Notes under the pieces: model-generated
What the model was told of the DNA's origin: nothing
Databases searched by the model: none
What the model saw: only the letters and a program-made list of their open reading frames with translations
Part shown: positions 1 to 7,376 of the stretch, one piece after another
Position numbering within the stretch: the first letter of the stretch is position 1
How the letters are laid out: the number at the start of each line of letters is the position of its first letter
Translations under genes and position numbers: made by a program
NCBI RefSeq assembly: GCF_002015115.1
Contig: NZ_MUYA01000002.1
Span: 92,577-128,404 of the forward strand
Length of the DNA: 35,828 bases
Direction of reading: 5' to 3'
Source: Haemophilus paracuniculus
GTDB taxonomy: Bacteria > Pseudomonadota > Gammaproteobacteria > Enterobacterales > Pasteurellaceae

Positions 1-29
1 GCAAAATGCTCGGGGTCGCTTTTCTTTTG

Positions 30-63
30 GTTACTTTTCTTTGGCGAAGCAAAGAAAAGTAAC
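30..63. repeat. Perfect 14-bp inverted repeat
   Basis: GTTACTTTTCTTTG at 30-43 pairs perfectly with 50-63 around the loop GCGAAG. The arms and the T-rich lead-in look like a dispersed hairpin repeat rather than the end of a gene. No T-run follows in either direction, so it is not a standard intrinsic terminator. I see no coding sequence in bases 1-106. Confidence 0.7.
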
Positions 64-73
64 AATCTCAAAT

Positions 74-115
74 AAGGGGTAGGATTTTATGAAATTTTGA
101 AAAATCTCACCCCTT
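74..115. terminator. Variant uptake-signal hairpin at the end of moeB
   Basis: AAGGGGT (74-80) pairs with ACCCCTT (109-115), and GATTTT (83-88) with AAAATC (101-106). This is the layout of the inverted uptake-signal pairs elsewhere in the window, but with G in place of the core C. The moeB stop codon (107-109) lies inside the hairpin. The T-run on the minus strand is poor, so termination is only likely. Confidence 0.45.
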
Positions 116-847
116 GCAAATCAGACATTTCGGCGATTTCGGCAATGCCATTTCCCTGACGGAAAAATGCAAACCGTCAATCATCAATAATTTCCCCGTT
201 AAGGTTTTGCCGATGTTGAGCAAAACCTTAATGGTTTCAAGGGCTTGTAGGCTTCCGATCACGCCAACAATCGGGGCGATCACGCCAGCTTCCACGCAGC
301 TTAGGGTGGTTTCGCCGAACAGTTGGCTCAGGCATTGGTAGCAAGGCTCGTTTTTTTGATAAGTGAAGACGGAAATTTGCCCTTCAAAACGAATTGCCGA
401 GCCAGAAATTAACGGCTTTTTATGGGTAAAACAGGCTTGATTAAGCTGATTTCGCACCTCAACATTGTCGGTGCAATCGACTACGGCATCGGCTTTTGCG
501 ACTAACTCACTAAAATCGGCAAGTTTTTCGGTAATGGTGGTAATCTCAATATGCGGGTTGAGCTGTTGCAACCGCAAGCGGGCGGATTCCACCTTAAATT
601 GATCGAGGGTAGCATCCGTGTGCAAAATTTGGCGTTGCAAATTGGAAAGAGACACCCTATCAAAATCGACCAAGGTCAAATGCCCGACCCCTGCACTTGC
701 CAGATATTGACTAGCCGCACAGCCTAAACCACCCAGCCCGACAATCAACACTCGGCTGGCTTTGAGTTTTTCCTGCCCGTCAAAATCGACACTTTTCAGT
801 ACAATTTGGCGGTTGTAGCGTAGGGTTTCTGCGTCTGACAATTCCAT
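107..847 (-). CDS. moeB: Molybdopterin-synthase adenylyltransferase MoeB
   Basis: MoeB activates the C-terminal glycine of MoaD by adenylation, so that MoaD can be sulfurated for molybdopterin synthesis in the cytoplasm. The 246-residue protein begins with the ELSDAETLRYNRQI segment typical of MoeB. It has the nucleotide-binding GLGGLG loop at 37-42 and the DCTDN motif at 124-128. Two CxxC pairs, C169/C172 and C241/C244, should bind the structural zinc. It is full length compared with E. coli MoeB and has no C-terminal rhodanese domain, unlike MoeB relatives such as MOCS3. Its ATG shares one base with the moeA stop codon (TAATG), so the two genes are probably translationally coupled, as in the enterobacterial moeAB operon. 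Confidence 0.96.
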   Translation of the reverse strand: MELSDAETLRYNRQIVLKSVDFDGQEKLKASRVLIVGLGGLGCAASQYLASAGVGHLTLVDFDRVSLSNLQRQILHTDATLDQFKVESARLRLQQLNPHIEITTITEKLADFSELVAKADAVVDCTDNVEVRNQLNQACFTHKKPLISGSAIRFEGQISVFTYQKNEPCYQCLSQLFGETTLSCVEAGVIAPIVGVIGSLQALETIKVLLNIGKTLTGKLLMIDGLHFSVREMALPKSPKCLICKG

Positions 848-2076
848 TATTTCAGCACCGCATTGAAAGGTTGAATGGTAACTTTTTCGCCTGCTTGCAC
901 GTTACCCCGTTCCTGTTCTAGCACGATAAAACAGTTGCTTTCGTGGAAAGCACTAAAAATATGCGAACCTTGTTTACCCACTGGGCGAACTTCCAATTCG
1001 CCCTTGGCGTTGTTGTAAAAATAGCCCCGTTGGAAATCTTGACGACCGACCGCTTTTTTCAGCGGTTCGGCGGTGCAAGTGGTGAGATTTGGGCTAAAAT
1101 CGGCAATCGCTTTCGCCGAGCCGCCCGCTAATTTGAGCAGGGCTGGTTGCACTAATTGATAGAAGGTTACTAAGGCGGAAACGGGGTTGCCTGGTAAGCC
1201 GAAGAACCACGCTTTTTCCAATTTGCCGAATGCGAAGGGTTTACCCGGTTTCATTGCGATTTTCCAGAAGCCGATTTCGCCCACTTTTTCGAGAACGGTT
1301 TTAGTAAAATCCGCTTCGCCCACCGACACGCCACCGCTGGTAATCAGCACATCGGCGGTGCGTTGAGCTTCAAAAAAGGTGCGTTCAAATTGGGCGGGAT
1401 CATCGGGCAGAATGCCGTAATCGATCACTTCGCAATGTAAATTTTCGAGCAATAGGCGTAGGGTGAAACGGTTGGTGTCGTAAATTTTGCCCTCACTCAA
1501 CGGCGTGCCGACTTCGACTAACTCATCGCCCGTAGAAAGCATTGCCACTTTCAAGCGAGGGAAAACGGGTACTTTGGCAATGCCTAACGAAGCGAGTAGC
1601 GGTAGGGTGGTTACGTTCAGTTCGCTACCTTTTGCCAGCACCAACGCCCCTTGTGGCACATCTTCGCCGATCTTGCGGATATTTTCGCCGATCTTCGGCA
1701 AACGTGTGAACGCGATCGTGCCGTCCGCATTTTGCACACTTTCTTCCTGCATTATCACCGCATCCGCCCCTTGCGGAATCATCGCCCCCGTCATAATTCG
1801 CACGCAACTGCCCGCTTGTAATGCCCCTTGAAATGGGCTGCCCGCAAAGGCTTTGCCTGCTAATGAAAGCGGACGATTTTCCGCCAAATCTGCGGTGCGA
1901 ACCGCATAGCCGTCCATTGCCGAATTATCAAAACTTGGCACGTTGATTGGCGAGAAAATATCTTCCGCACAACGATAATGTACCGCTTGATTGAGGGGAA
2001 GTTGCAGGGGTTCGGTTGGGCTTGGTAAGCGAGCCAACATTTGGGCGAGAGCCTCGGAAAGGGAAAGTAGAGCCAT
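847..2076 (-). CDS. moeA: Molybdopterin molybdenumtransferase MoeA
   Basis: MoeA inserts molybdate into adenylylated molybdopterin, the last common step of molybdenum cofactor synthesis. At 409 residues it is the normal length. The recognisable MoeA blocks occur in order: FDNSAMDGYAV in the N-terminal part, TGAMIPQGADAVIMQEE, the MoCF-type TSGGVSVGEADFTK, MKPGKPFAFG and FGLPGNPVSA. An AGGA ribosome site lies seven bases before the ATG. It is the first gene of a two-gene operon with moeB. The other moa and mob genes are not in this window. No damage is visible. Confidence 0.97.
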   Translation of the reverse strand: MALLSLSEALAQMLARLPSPTEPLQLPLNQAVHYRCAEDIFSPINVPSFDNSAMDGYAVRTADLAENRPLSLAGKAFAGSPFQGALQAGSCVRIMTGAMIPQGADAVIMQEESVQNADGTIAFTRLPKIGENIRKIGEDVPQGALVLAKGSELNVTTLPLLASLGIAKVPVFPRLKVAMLSTGDELVEVGTPLSEGKIYDTNRFTLRLLLENLHCEVIDYGILPDDPAQFERTFFEAQRTADVLITSGGVSVGEADFTKTVLEKVGEIGFWKIAMKPGKPFAFGKLEKAWFFGLPGNPVSALVTFYQLVQPALLKLAGGSAKAIADFSPNLTTCTAEPLKKAVGRQDFQRGYFYNNAKGELEVRPVGKQGSHIFSAFHESNCFIVLEQERGNVQAGEKVTIQPFNAVLK

Positions 2077-2106
2077 TGAAAAATCCTATTTATAAAAAAT
2101 GTGGCT

Positions 2107-2112
2107 ATTATA
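2107..2112 (-). promoter_or_regulatory. Possible moeA -10 box
   Basis: The minus strand reads TATAAT here, 31 bases before the moeA ATG. No good -35 box is seen at the expected distance, so the promoter may need an activator. The call rests on the -10 match alone. Confidence 0.3.
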
Positions 2113-2297
2113 GCGGAAATTGGGGGATAATCCGTGAAAAAATCAATTTAGGAAAAGTGGCTAGTAAACGGCGGATTTGCTAGATTTAATCCCAGCTAAA
2201 TTGTAAATTTTGGCATAATCTGCGGTTGAAATTCCTTTTTATTTCATTTTCTGCTTTTTTACAGAATAAAAAACTGCATTTTATCCAAAAATAGCGT

Positions 2298-2326
2298 TTT
2301 ACTTTCGTTTCGTCAGGGGGTATATT
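2298..2326 (+). promoter_or_regulatory. Possible leuC promoter
   Basis: TTTACT (2298-2303), a 17-base spacer and TATATT (2321-2326) form the best sigma70-like promoter in the 336-base gap between moeA and leuC. A start near 2333 would put the uptake-signal hairpin (2348-2393) in the leader, upstream of the leuC ribosome site. The rest of the gap is AT-rich with no gene. Confidence 0.4.
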
Positions 2327-2347
2327 CCGCCCTGTTGCAATTCGTTT

Positions 2348-2399
2348 ACAAGCGGTGCGATTTGCAAAAATTTCCGCAAATCTCACCGCTTGTTTTTTT
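2348..2399 (+). terminator. Uptake-signal pair forming a terminator-like hairpin in front of leuC
   Basis: Two perfect uptake-signal cores in opposite orientation (2348-2356 and 2385-2393) make a ten-base stem. GATTTGC (2359-2365) and GCAAATC (2376-2382) extend it inside, after one mismatch. Six T follow directly. It is a textbook intrinsic terminator shape, yet it ends only 13 bases before the leuC ATG on the coding strand, with no gene upstream in the same direction to terminate. Confidence 0.75.
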
Positions 2400-2412
2400 A
2401 TTGAGAGTGATT

Positions 2413-3819
2413 ATGAAAAAGACCTTATACGAAAAATTGTTTGATGCTCACGTTGTTCACGAAGCCGAGGGCGAAACGCCGTTGCTTTATATCAACCGCC
2501 ATTTGGTACACGAAGTAACCTCGCCACAAGCATTTGACGGCTTGCGTGCAATGGGGCGTGGCGTGCGTCAGGTGAGCAAAACCGTGGCGACAATGGACCA
2601 CAACGTGCCGACCGACAGCCGTGATTTGGGCGGTTCAGGCGAGATGGGGCGAGTGCAGATGTTGGAACTCGCCAAAAATACCGATCAATTTGGGATCACC
2701 CTTTACGACATTAACCATATCAACCAAGGGATCGTACACGTGATGGGCCCAGAGCAAGGCTTAACTTTACCAGGGATGACGATTGTGTGTGGTGATTCTC
2801 ACACTGCGACCCACGGTGCATTCGGGGCGTTGGCGTTTGGGATCGGCACATCAGAAGTGGAACACGTTCTCGCTACCCAAACCGTGAAACAAGCACGAGC
2901 GAAAAAGATGAAAATCGAAGTGCGTGGCAAGGTGCGTGAGGGCATTACCGCCAAAGATATCGTGTTGGCGATTATCGGCAAAACCACAATGGGTGGCGGC
3001 ACGGGACACGTTGTCGAATTTTGTGGCGAGGCGATCCGTGATCTCTCAATGGAAGGGCGAATGACCGTCTGCAATATGGCGATTGAACTCGGGGCGAAAT
3101 CGGGTTTGGTTGCCCCAGATGAAACTACCTTTGAATATCTCAAAGGTCGCCCTTATGCCCCGAAAGGCAAAGATTGGGACGATGCGGTGGCGTATTGGAA
3201 AACCTTGCACACCGATGAAGGAGCAGAGTTTGACAAAGTGGTGGTGTTAGAAGCCAGCGAAATTGAGCCGCAAATCACTTGGGGAACAAACCCTGGTCAG
3301 GTAATCGGCGTAACCCAAACCATTCCAAACCCTGCGGATATGGCGGATCCGATTGAGCGTCAATCGGCGGAAAAAGCCTTAGCCTATATGGATTTACCCC
3401 ATAGCATTAAATTAACCGATGTGGCGATTGATAAAGTCTTTATCGGCTCTTGCACCAACTCGCGTATTGAAGATTTGCGTGCGGCGGCAGCGGTGGCGAA
3501 AGGTCGCAAAGTGGCGGACGGCGTGCAGGCGTTGGTCGTGCCAGGCTCGGGCTTAGTGCGTGAACAGGCGGAAAAAGAGGGCTTGGATAAAATCTTTATC
3601 GAAGCAGGCTTTGAGTGGCGTTTACCAGGTTGCTCAATGTGCTTGGCGATGAATAACGACCGCCTTGAACCGGGCGAGCGTTGTGCTTCAACCAGTAACC
3701 GCAACTTTGAAGGTCGCCAAGGCAGAGGCGGACGCACCCACCTCGTTAGCCCAGCAATGGCAGCAGCGGCGGCGGTTCACGGCAAGTTTGTTGATATTCG
3801 CGAAGTCGAATTATTTTAA
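2413..3819 (+). CDS. leuC: 3-isopropylmalate dehydratase large subunit
   Basis: LeuC with LeuD isomerises 2-isopropylmalate to 3-isopropylmalate in leucine synthesis. The ATG at 2413 follows a GAGAGTGA ribosome site and gives 468 residues, the usual length, starting [15 protein letters not shown]. An in-frame TTG at 2335 would add 26 residues encoded by the hairpin and is rejected. The three cysteines that bind the 4Fe-4S cluster are C347 (in IGSCTNSR) and C407/C410 (in GCSMCLAMN). The substrate-loop motif [12 protein letters not shown] is present. leuA and leuB are not in the window. Unusually, leuD is 231 bases away, with hairpin repeats between. Confidence 0.97.
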   Translation: MKKTLYEKLFDAHVVHEAEGETPLLYINRHLVHEVTSPQAFDGLRAMGRGVRQVSKTVATMDHNVPTDSRDLGGSGEMGRVQMLELAKNTDQFGITLYDINHINQGIVHVMGPEQGLTLPGMTIVCGDSHTATHGAFGALAFGIGTSEVEHVLATQTVKQARAKKMKIEVRGKVREGITAKDIVLAIIGKTTMGGGTGHVVEFCGEAIRDLSMEGRMTVCNMAIELGAKSGLVAPDETTFEYLKGRPYAPKGKDWDDAVAYWKTLHTDEGAEFDKVVVLEASEIEPQITWGTNPGQVIGVTQTIPNPADMADPIERQSAEKALAYMDLPHSIKLTDVAIDKVFIGSCTNSRIEDLRAAAAVAKGRKVADGVQALVVPGSGLVREQAEKEGLDKIFIEAGFEWRLPGCSMCLAMNNDRLEPGERCASTSNRNFEGRQGRGGRTHLVSPAMAAAAAVHGKFVDIREVELF

Positions 3820-3835
3820 GTCGTTAATGATATAA

Positions 3836-3900
3836 CCCTCTACCGCTTGCGGGAGAGGGACAGATTTAGCTTCGTTGAGAAGCTAACTCAGGGAGAGGGA
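3836..3900 (-). repeat. Variable-stem hairpin element D
   Basis: Read on the minus strand, a CCCTCTCCCT flank is followed by a hairpin with its own stem (TTAGCTTC/GAAGCTAA, plus strand 3866-3873 with 3879-3886) and the loop TCAAC. Then come TGTCCCTCTCCC and a second small hairpin (3836-3846 with 3849-3859, one mismatch). Three other elements in the window share the flanks but not the stem. Confidence 0.75.
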
Positions 3901-3928
3901 AAAAATAGTAGGAATCTCACCGCTTATT

Positions 3929-3992
3929 CCCTCTCTCTGCGGTAAATGCTGAACGCATTTACCGCTGTCTCTCTCCCACGAAGGTGGGAGAT
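3929..3992 (+). repeat. Variable-stem hairpin element A
   Basis: A CCCTCTCTCT flank is followed by a perfect 11-bp stem, GCGGTAAATGC (3939-3949) with GCATTTACCGC (3955-3965), around the loop TGAAC. Then come TGTCTCTCTCCC and a second hairpin, TCTCCCAC (3972-3979) with GTGGGAGA (3984-3991). It lies head to head with element D. Between them is a degraded uptake signal (ACCGCTTAT, 3919-3927). Confidence 0.78.
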
Positions 3993-4050
3993 AGTTTAAA
4001 AATGGAGAGGAACGCTTTTCGTGTTCCCTCCCTAAATGAGAGAAACCAAA

Positions 4051-4656
4051 ATGGCAAGAGAATTTAAACAACACACGGGCATCGCCGTGCCACTTGATGC
4101 GTCAAACGTGGACACCGATGCGATCATTCCAAAACAGTTTTTGCAAAAAGTAACTCGCGTGGGCTTCGGTGCACATCTATTCCACGAATGGCGTTTCCTA
4201 GACGATGAAGGCAAACAGCCAAACCCTGAATTTGTGCTGAACTACCCACGCTACCAAGGGGCGAGCATTTTATTGGCACGTGAGAATTTTGGCTGTGGAT
4301 CGTCCCGTGAACACGCACCTTGGGCGTTGGACGATTACGGTATCCGTGTAATTATCGCCCCAAGTTTTGCCGATATTTTCTACGGCAACAGCCTCAATAA
4401 CCAAATGCTACCGATCCGCCTTTCTGATGAAGAAGTGGACGAATTATTCAAATATGTGGTGGCAAACGAGGGGGCAGAAATCACGGTGGATTTAGAAGCT
4501 CAAACCGTTTCCGCCAACGGCAAAGTTTACCCATTTGAGATCGACAGCTTCCGCCGTCATTGCTTACTCAACGGCTTAGACAATATCGGTTTAACCTTGC
4601 AACACGAAGCGAAAATCGCTGAGTACGAAAGTAAAATTCCAGCTTTTTTACGTTAA
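4051..4656 (+). CDS. leuD: 3-isopropylmalate dehydratase small subunit
   Basis: LeuD is the swivel subunit that completes isopropylmalate isomerase with LeuC. The start chosen at 4051 ([16 protein letters not shown]) gives 201 residues, the E. coli length. The earlier in-frame ATG at 4036 adds only MRETK, and the AGAGA before 4051 is the better-placed ribosome site. The conserved blocks [47 protein letters not shown] and [18 protein letters not shown] are intact. It should be co-transcribed with leuC through the repeat-filled spacer. A strong terminator follows 18 bases after the stop. Confidence 0.96.
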   Translation: MAREFKQHTGIAVPLDASNVDTDAIIPKQFLQKVTRVGFGAHLFHEWRFLDDEGKQPNPEFVLNYPRYQGASILLARENFGCGSSREHAPWALDDYGIRVIIAPSFADIFYGNSLNNQMLPIRLSDEEVDELFKYVVANEGAEITVDLEAQTVSANGKVYPFEIDSFRRHCLLNGLDNIGLTLQHEAKIAEYESKIPAFLR

Positions 4657-4674
4657 GTAAAAAGTAGAAAAATG

Positions 4675-4702
4675 AAAGGGAACGAAATACGTTCCCTTTT
4701 TT
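4675..4702. terminator. Bidirectional terminator between leuD and the marC-like gene
   Basis: AAAGGGAACG (4675-4684) pairs with CGTTCCCTTT (4690-4699), with a five-base loop and a T-run to 4702. A T-run also follows on the minus strand after a CA, so it can serve the convergent gene. Confidence 0.85.
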
Positions 4703-4714
4703 ATCGTTTTCTGT

Positions 4715-5332
4715 TTAGCTCATTTGTGTAAAGAAATCTTTAATACCCACTAACAGATTGTTAATCGCCACCGCCGCCAAGATCAGCCCCATTACACGGC
4801 TGATAATCGCCGCCCCTGCGTTGCCGATGAAATGCTGGATTTTATTCGCAGCAAGCAGAAGTAAATAGGTAATGAGCAACACAGCAAGCATAATGCCACC
4901 TGTTACGGTCTGGTCGATGAAACTGTAACGATTATTATCGGTTAAAAGTACCACCGCCATCATCGCCCCTGGTGAAGCGATAGATGGTACAGCGAGGGGG
5001 TAAACCGCCAATTCACTGAGGTTGCTCGTCATTTTGATCTCTTGTTCGGGTTTGCTTTCGCCGAAAATCATTGTGAGAGCGAACAGCAATAACACTAAAC
5101 CGCCTGCGGCTTGGAAAGCGGAAAGTGGAATTTGCATTGCTTCCAGTAGGAATTGCCCTGCCACGAGGAAGAACATCAAAATTCCTGCCGAAATTAAAAT
5201 CGCATTGCGGGCGATTTTACGGCGATCTTCAATCGGCAAGCCAATGGTTTTTGCCAAATAGACAGGAATTGAGCCAATTGGGTCGATTACCGCCCAAAGT
5301 ACCACAAATTGTACAACTAACGAATCAAACAT
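4715..5332 (-). CDS. MarC-family inner-membrane protein
   Basis: This 205-residue protein is almost entirely hydrophobic, with about six membrane segments, and belongs to the MarC/UPF0056 family (relatives YchE, YhgN and MarC of E. coli). The family signature DPIGSIPVYLAKT is at 16-28. A second characteristic loop, LAVPSIASPGAMMAVVLL, lies in the middle, followed by SRVMGLILAAVAINNLLVGI near the end. Despite the name of the founder gene, family members have no settled substrate and are not proven drug exporters. I therefore give no symbol. An AGGAA ribosome site precedes the ATG. The gene is transcribed divergently from yheS, 69 bases away. Confidence 0.85.
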   Translation of the reverse strand: MFDSLVVQFVVLWAVIDPIGSIPVYLAKTIGLPIEDRRKIARNAILISAGILMFFLVAGQFLLEAMQIPLSAFQAAGGLVLLLFALTMIFGESKPEQEIKMTSNLSELAVYPLAVPSIASPGAMMAVVLLTDNNRYSFIDQTVTGGIMLAVLLITYLLLLAANKIQHFIGNAGAAIISRVMGLILAAVAINNLLVGIKDFFTQMS

Positions 5333-5401
5333 ACTGCGTTCCTAAAAATACGGTAAAATAGCTAAAATCTTGAAAATTCTAGCATAAATGAGCCAAATAA
5401 A

Positions 5402-7324
5402 ATGATTTTTTTTACAGATTTAACCCTAAAACGTGGACAATCCGTGCTACTCGAACAAGCCAATGCGGTAATCCACACGGGGCAAAAAGTGGGGCTGGTT
5501 GGCAAAAATGGTTGCGGAAAGTCGTCCCTGTTCGCCTTGCTCAAAAATGAATTACAACCCGAGGGGGGCGAGGCGAAATATCCGCAAAATTGGTCGATTG
5601 CGTGGGTCAATCAAGAAACGCCTGCGTTGGAAATTTCCGCCCTTGATTATGTGATTTTAGGCGACCGTGAATACACCAAGCTGACCGCCGAGCTTGCCGA
5701 AGCCAATGCAAAAAATGACGGCAATCGTATCGCTTCCCTGCATATTCAGTTGGATACGATTGATGCGTGGACGATCCAAGCCCGTGCCGCCAGCCTGCTC
5801 AACGGTTTGGGCTTTCGCCCCGATCAGCTCGAACTGCCCGTCAAATCCTTTTCGGGCGGTTGGCGAATGAGATTGAATCTCGCCCAAGCCTTGATTTGCC
5901 GTTCCGATTTGCTACTGCTCGATGAACCGACTAACCACCTCGATTTAGATGCGGTGATTTGGCTGGAACGCTGGCTGACCCAATACCGTGGCACACTGTT
6001 GCTGATTTCCCACGACAGGGATTTTCTCGATCCGATCATCGACCGCGTGATCCAGATCGAACAGCAAAAATTGAACGAATACACAGGCAATTACACCTCG
6101 TTTGAACTGCAACGTGCCACCAAAATCGCCCAGCAAAACGCCGCTTATCAGCAACAGCAACGCAAAGTCGCCCATTTGCAGAGCTTTATCGACCGCTTCA
6201 AAGCCAAAGCGACCAAAGCGAAACAGGCACAAAGCCGAATCAAAGCCCTCGAAAAAATGGAATTGATCGCCCCTGCCTATGCGGATAGCCCTTTTGAGTT
6301 CGAATTTCGTCCGCCCCTCGCCCTGCCTAGCCCCTTGCTTTCAATGGAAAAAGTGAGTGCAGGTTACGGCGATAATGCCGTGTTGCAATCGGTCAAATTG
6401 AACCTTGTCCCTGGTTCGCGGATCGGCTTGCTCGGTCGCAACGGGGCAGGAAAATCGACCCTGATCAAATTGCTGGCTGGCGAATTACCGCCACAATCGG
6501 GGCATATTCAGCTTGCCAAAGGCGTTCAGCTCGGCTATTTCGCTCAACATCAGGTCGATACGTTGCGATTTGAAGAAAGCCCCCTCTGGCATTTGGCTCG
6601 CCTCGCCCCCGAAAAAACCGAACAAGAATTACGCAACTATCTGGGCGGATTTGATTTTCGGGGCGATAAGGTCAAACAAGCGGTCGGCTCTTTCTCTGGG
6701 GGCGAAAAAGCCCGCCTCGTGCTTGCTTTGATCGTGTGGCAACGCCCGAATTTATTGCTGTTGGACGAACCGACCAACCACCTTGATTTGGAAATGCGAC
6801 AAGCCCTCACGGATGCTTTGACTTATTACGAAGGCTCGCTGGTGGTGGTTTCCCACGACCGCCATTTGTTGCGTAGCACCGTCAATGAGTTTTATCTGGT
6901 GCATAACGGCAAAGTCGATGAATTTAAAGGGGATTTGGACGATTATCAAAAATGGCTGAACGAACAAAATACCCTCGAAATGGCGAAAATTTCGGAAAAT
7001 CCTACCCCTTGCAAGGCGGAAAATGCGAGCGAAAACAGTGCCGCCAACCGCAAAGAGCAGAAACGGTTAGAGGCGGAATTACGCCAAGCCACCGCCCCGT
7101 TACGCAAAAAATTGACACAGTTGGAAAAAGAACTGGAAAAACTGACCGCTAAACTCGCCGACGTTGAGGCAATTTTAGCCAGCAACGACATCTACGATCC
7201 CGAAAACAAAACCCAACTCACCACCACCCTCGCTCAACAAGTCGAACTCAAAAAACAGCTCGAAAGCGTTGAAATGGAATGGCTGGACGTGCAGGGGGAA
7301 TTAGAGGAAATGATGAATGGCTGA
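5402..7324 (+). CDS. yheS: ABC-F ATPase YheS
   Basis: ABC-F proteins are soluble, paired-ATPase proteins that act on the ribosome. YheS is linked to translation of difficult nascent chains, not to transport. The 640-residue protein has two ABC cassettes and no membrane segments. Cassette one has Walker A GKNGCGKSS (34-42), signature FSGGWR and Walker B LLLLDEPTNHLD. A linker with the run DRFKAKATKAKQAQSR follows. Cassette two has GRNGAGKST, FSGGEKAR and a second LLLLDEPTNHLD. The tail after about residue 540 is charged and predicted coiled coil. It aligns throughout with E. coli YheS. The ribosome site before ATG 5402 is weak. A variant uptake signal (ACCCCTTGC) is embedded in the coding region near 7003. 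Confidence 0.94.
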   Translation: MIFFTDLTLKRGQSVLLEQANAVIHTGQKVGLVGKNGCGKSSLFALLKNELQPEGGEAKYPQNWSIAWVNQETPALEISALDYVILGDREYTKLTAELAEANAKNDGNRIASLHIQLDTIDAWTIQARAASLLNGLGFRPDQLELPVKSFSGGWRMRLNLAQALICRSDLLLLDEPTNHLDLDAVIWLERWLTQYRGTLLLISHDRDFLDPIIDRVIQIEQQKLNEYTGNYTSFELQRATKIAQQNAAYQQQQRKVAHLQSFIDRFKAKATKAKQAQSRIKALEKMELIAPAYADSPFEFEFRPPLALPSPLLSMEKVSAGYGDNAVLQSVKLNLVPGSRIGLLGRNGAGKSTLIKLLAGELPPQSGHIQLAKGVQLGYFAQHQVDTLRFEESPLWHLARLAPEKTEQELRNYLGGFDFRGDKVKQAVGSFSGGEKARLVLALIVWQRPNLLLLDEPTNHLDLEMRQALTDALTYYEGSLVVVSHDRHLLRSTVNEFYLVHNGKVDEFKGDLDDYQKWLNEQNTLEMAKISENPTPCKAENASENSAANRKEQKRLEAELRQATAPLRKKLTQLEKELEKLTAKLADVEAILASNDIYDPENKTQLTTTLAQQVELKKQLESVEMEWLDVQGELEEMMNG

Positions 7325-7326
7325 TG

Positions 7327-7369
7327 CAAGGGGGTAGATTATTGAAATTTTCAAAAATCTACCCCCTTG
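7327..7369. terminator. Bidirectional terminator of yheS and the citrate transporter gene
   Basis: CAAGGGGGTAGATT (7327-7340) pairs perfectly with AATCTACCCCCTTG (7356-7369) between two convergent genes. The arms resemble an uptake-signal pair whose core reads CAAGGGGGT instead of CAAGCGGT. Confidence 0.7.
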
Positions 7370-7376
7370 TTATCGG

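Noticed and set aside
1..106. Partial gene at the left edge
   Set aside because: The bases form a hairpin repeat and an AT-rich spacer. No frame continues from the edge with recognisable coding content.
2335..2412. Upstream TTG extension of leuC by 26 codons
   Set aside because: It would encode the uptake-signal hairpin. The ATG at 2413 has a ribosome site and gives the normal LeuC start and length.
5388..5402. ATG at 5388 as the start of yheS
   Set aside because: It is out of frame and reaches a stop within five codons. The YheS N-terminus begins at 5402.
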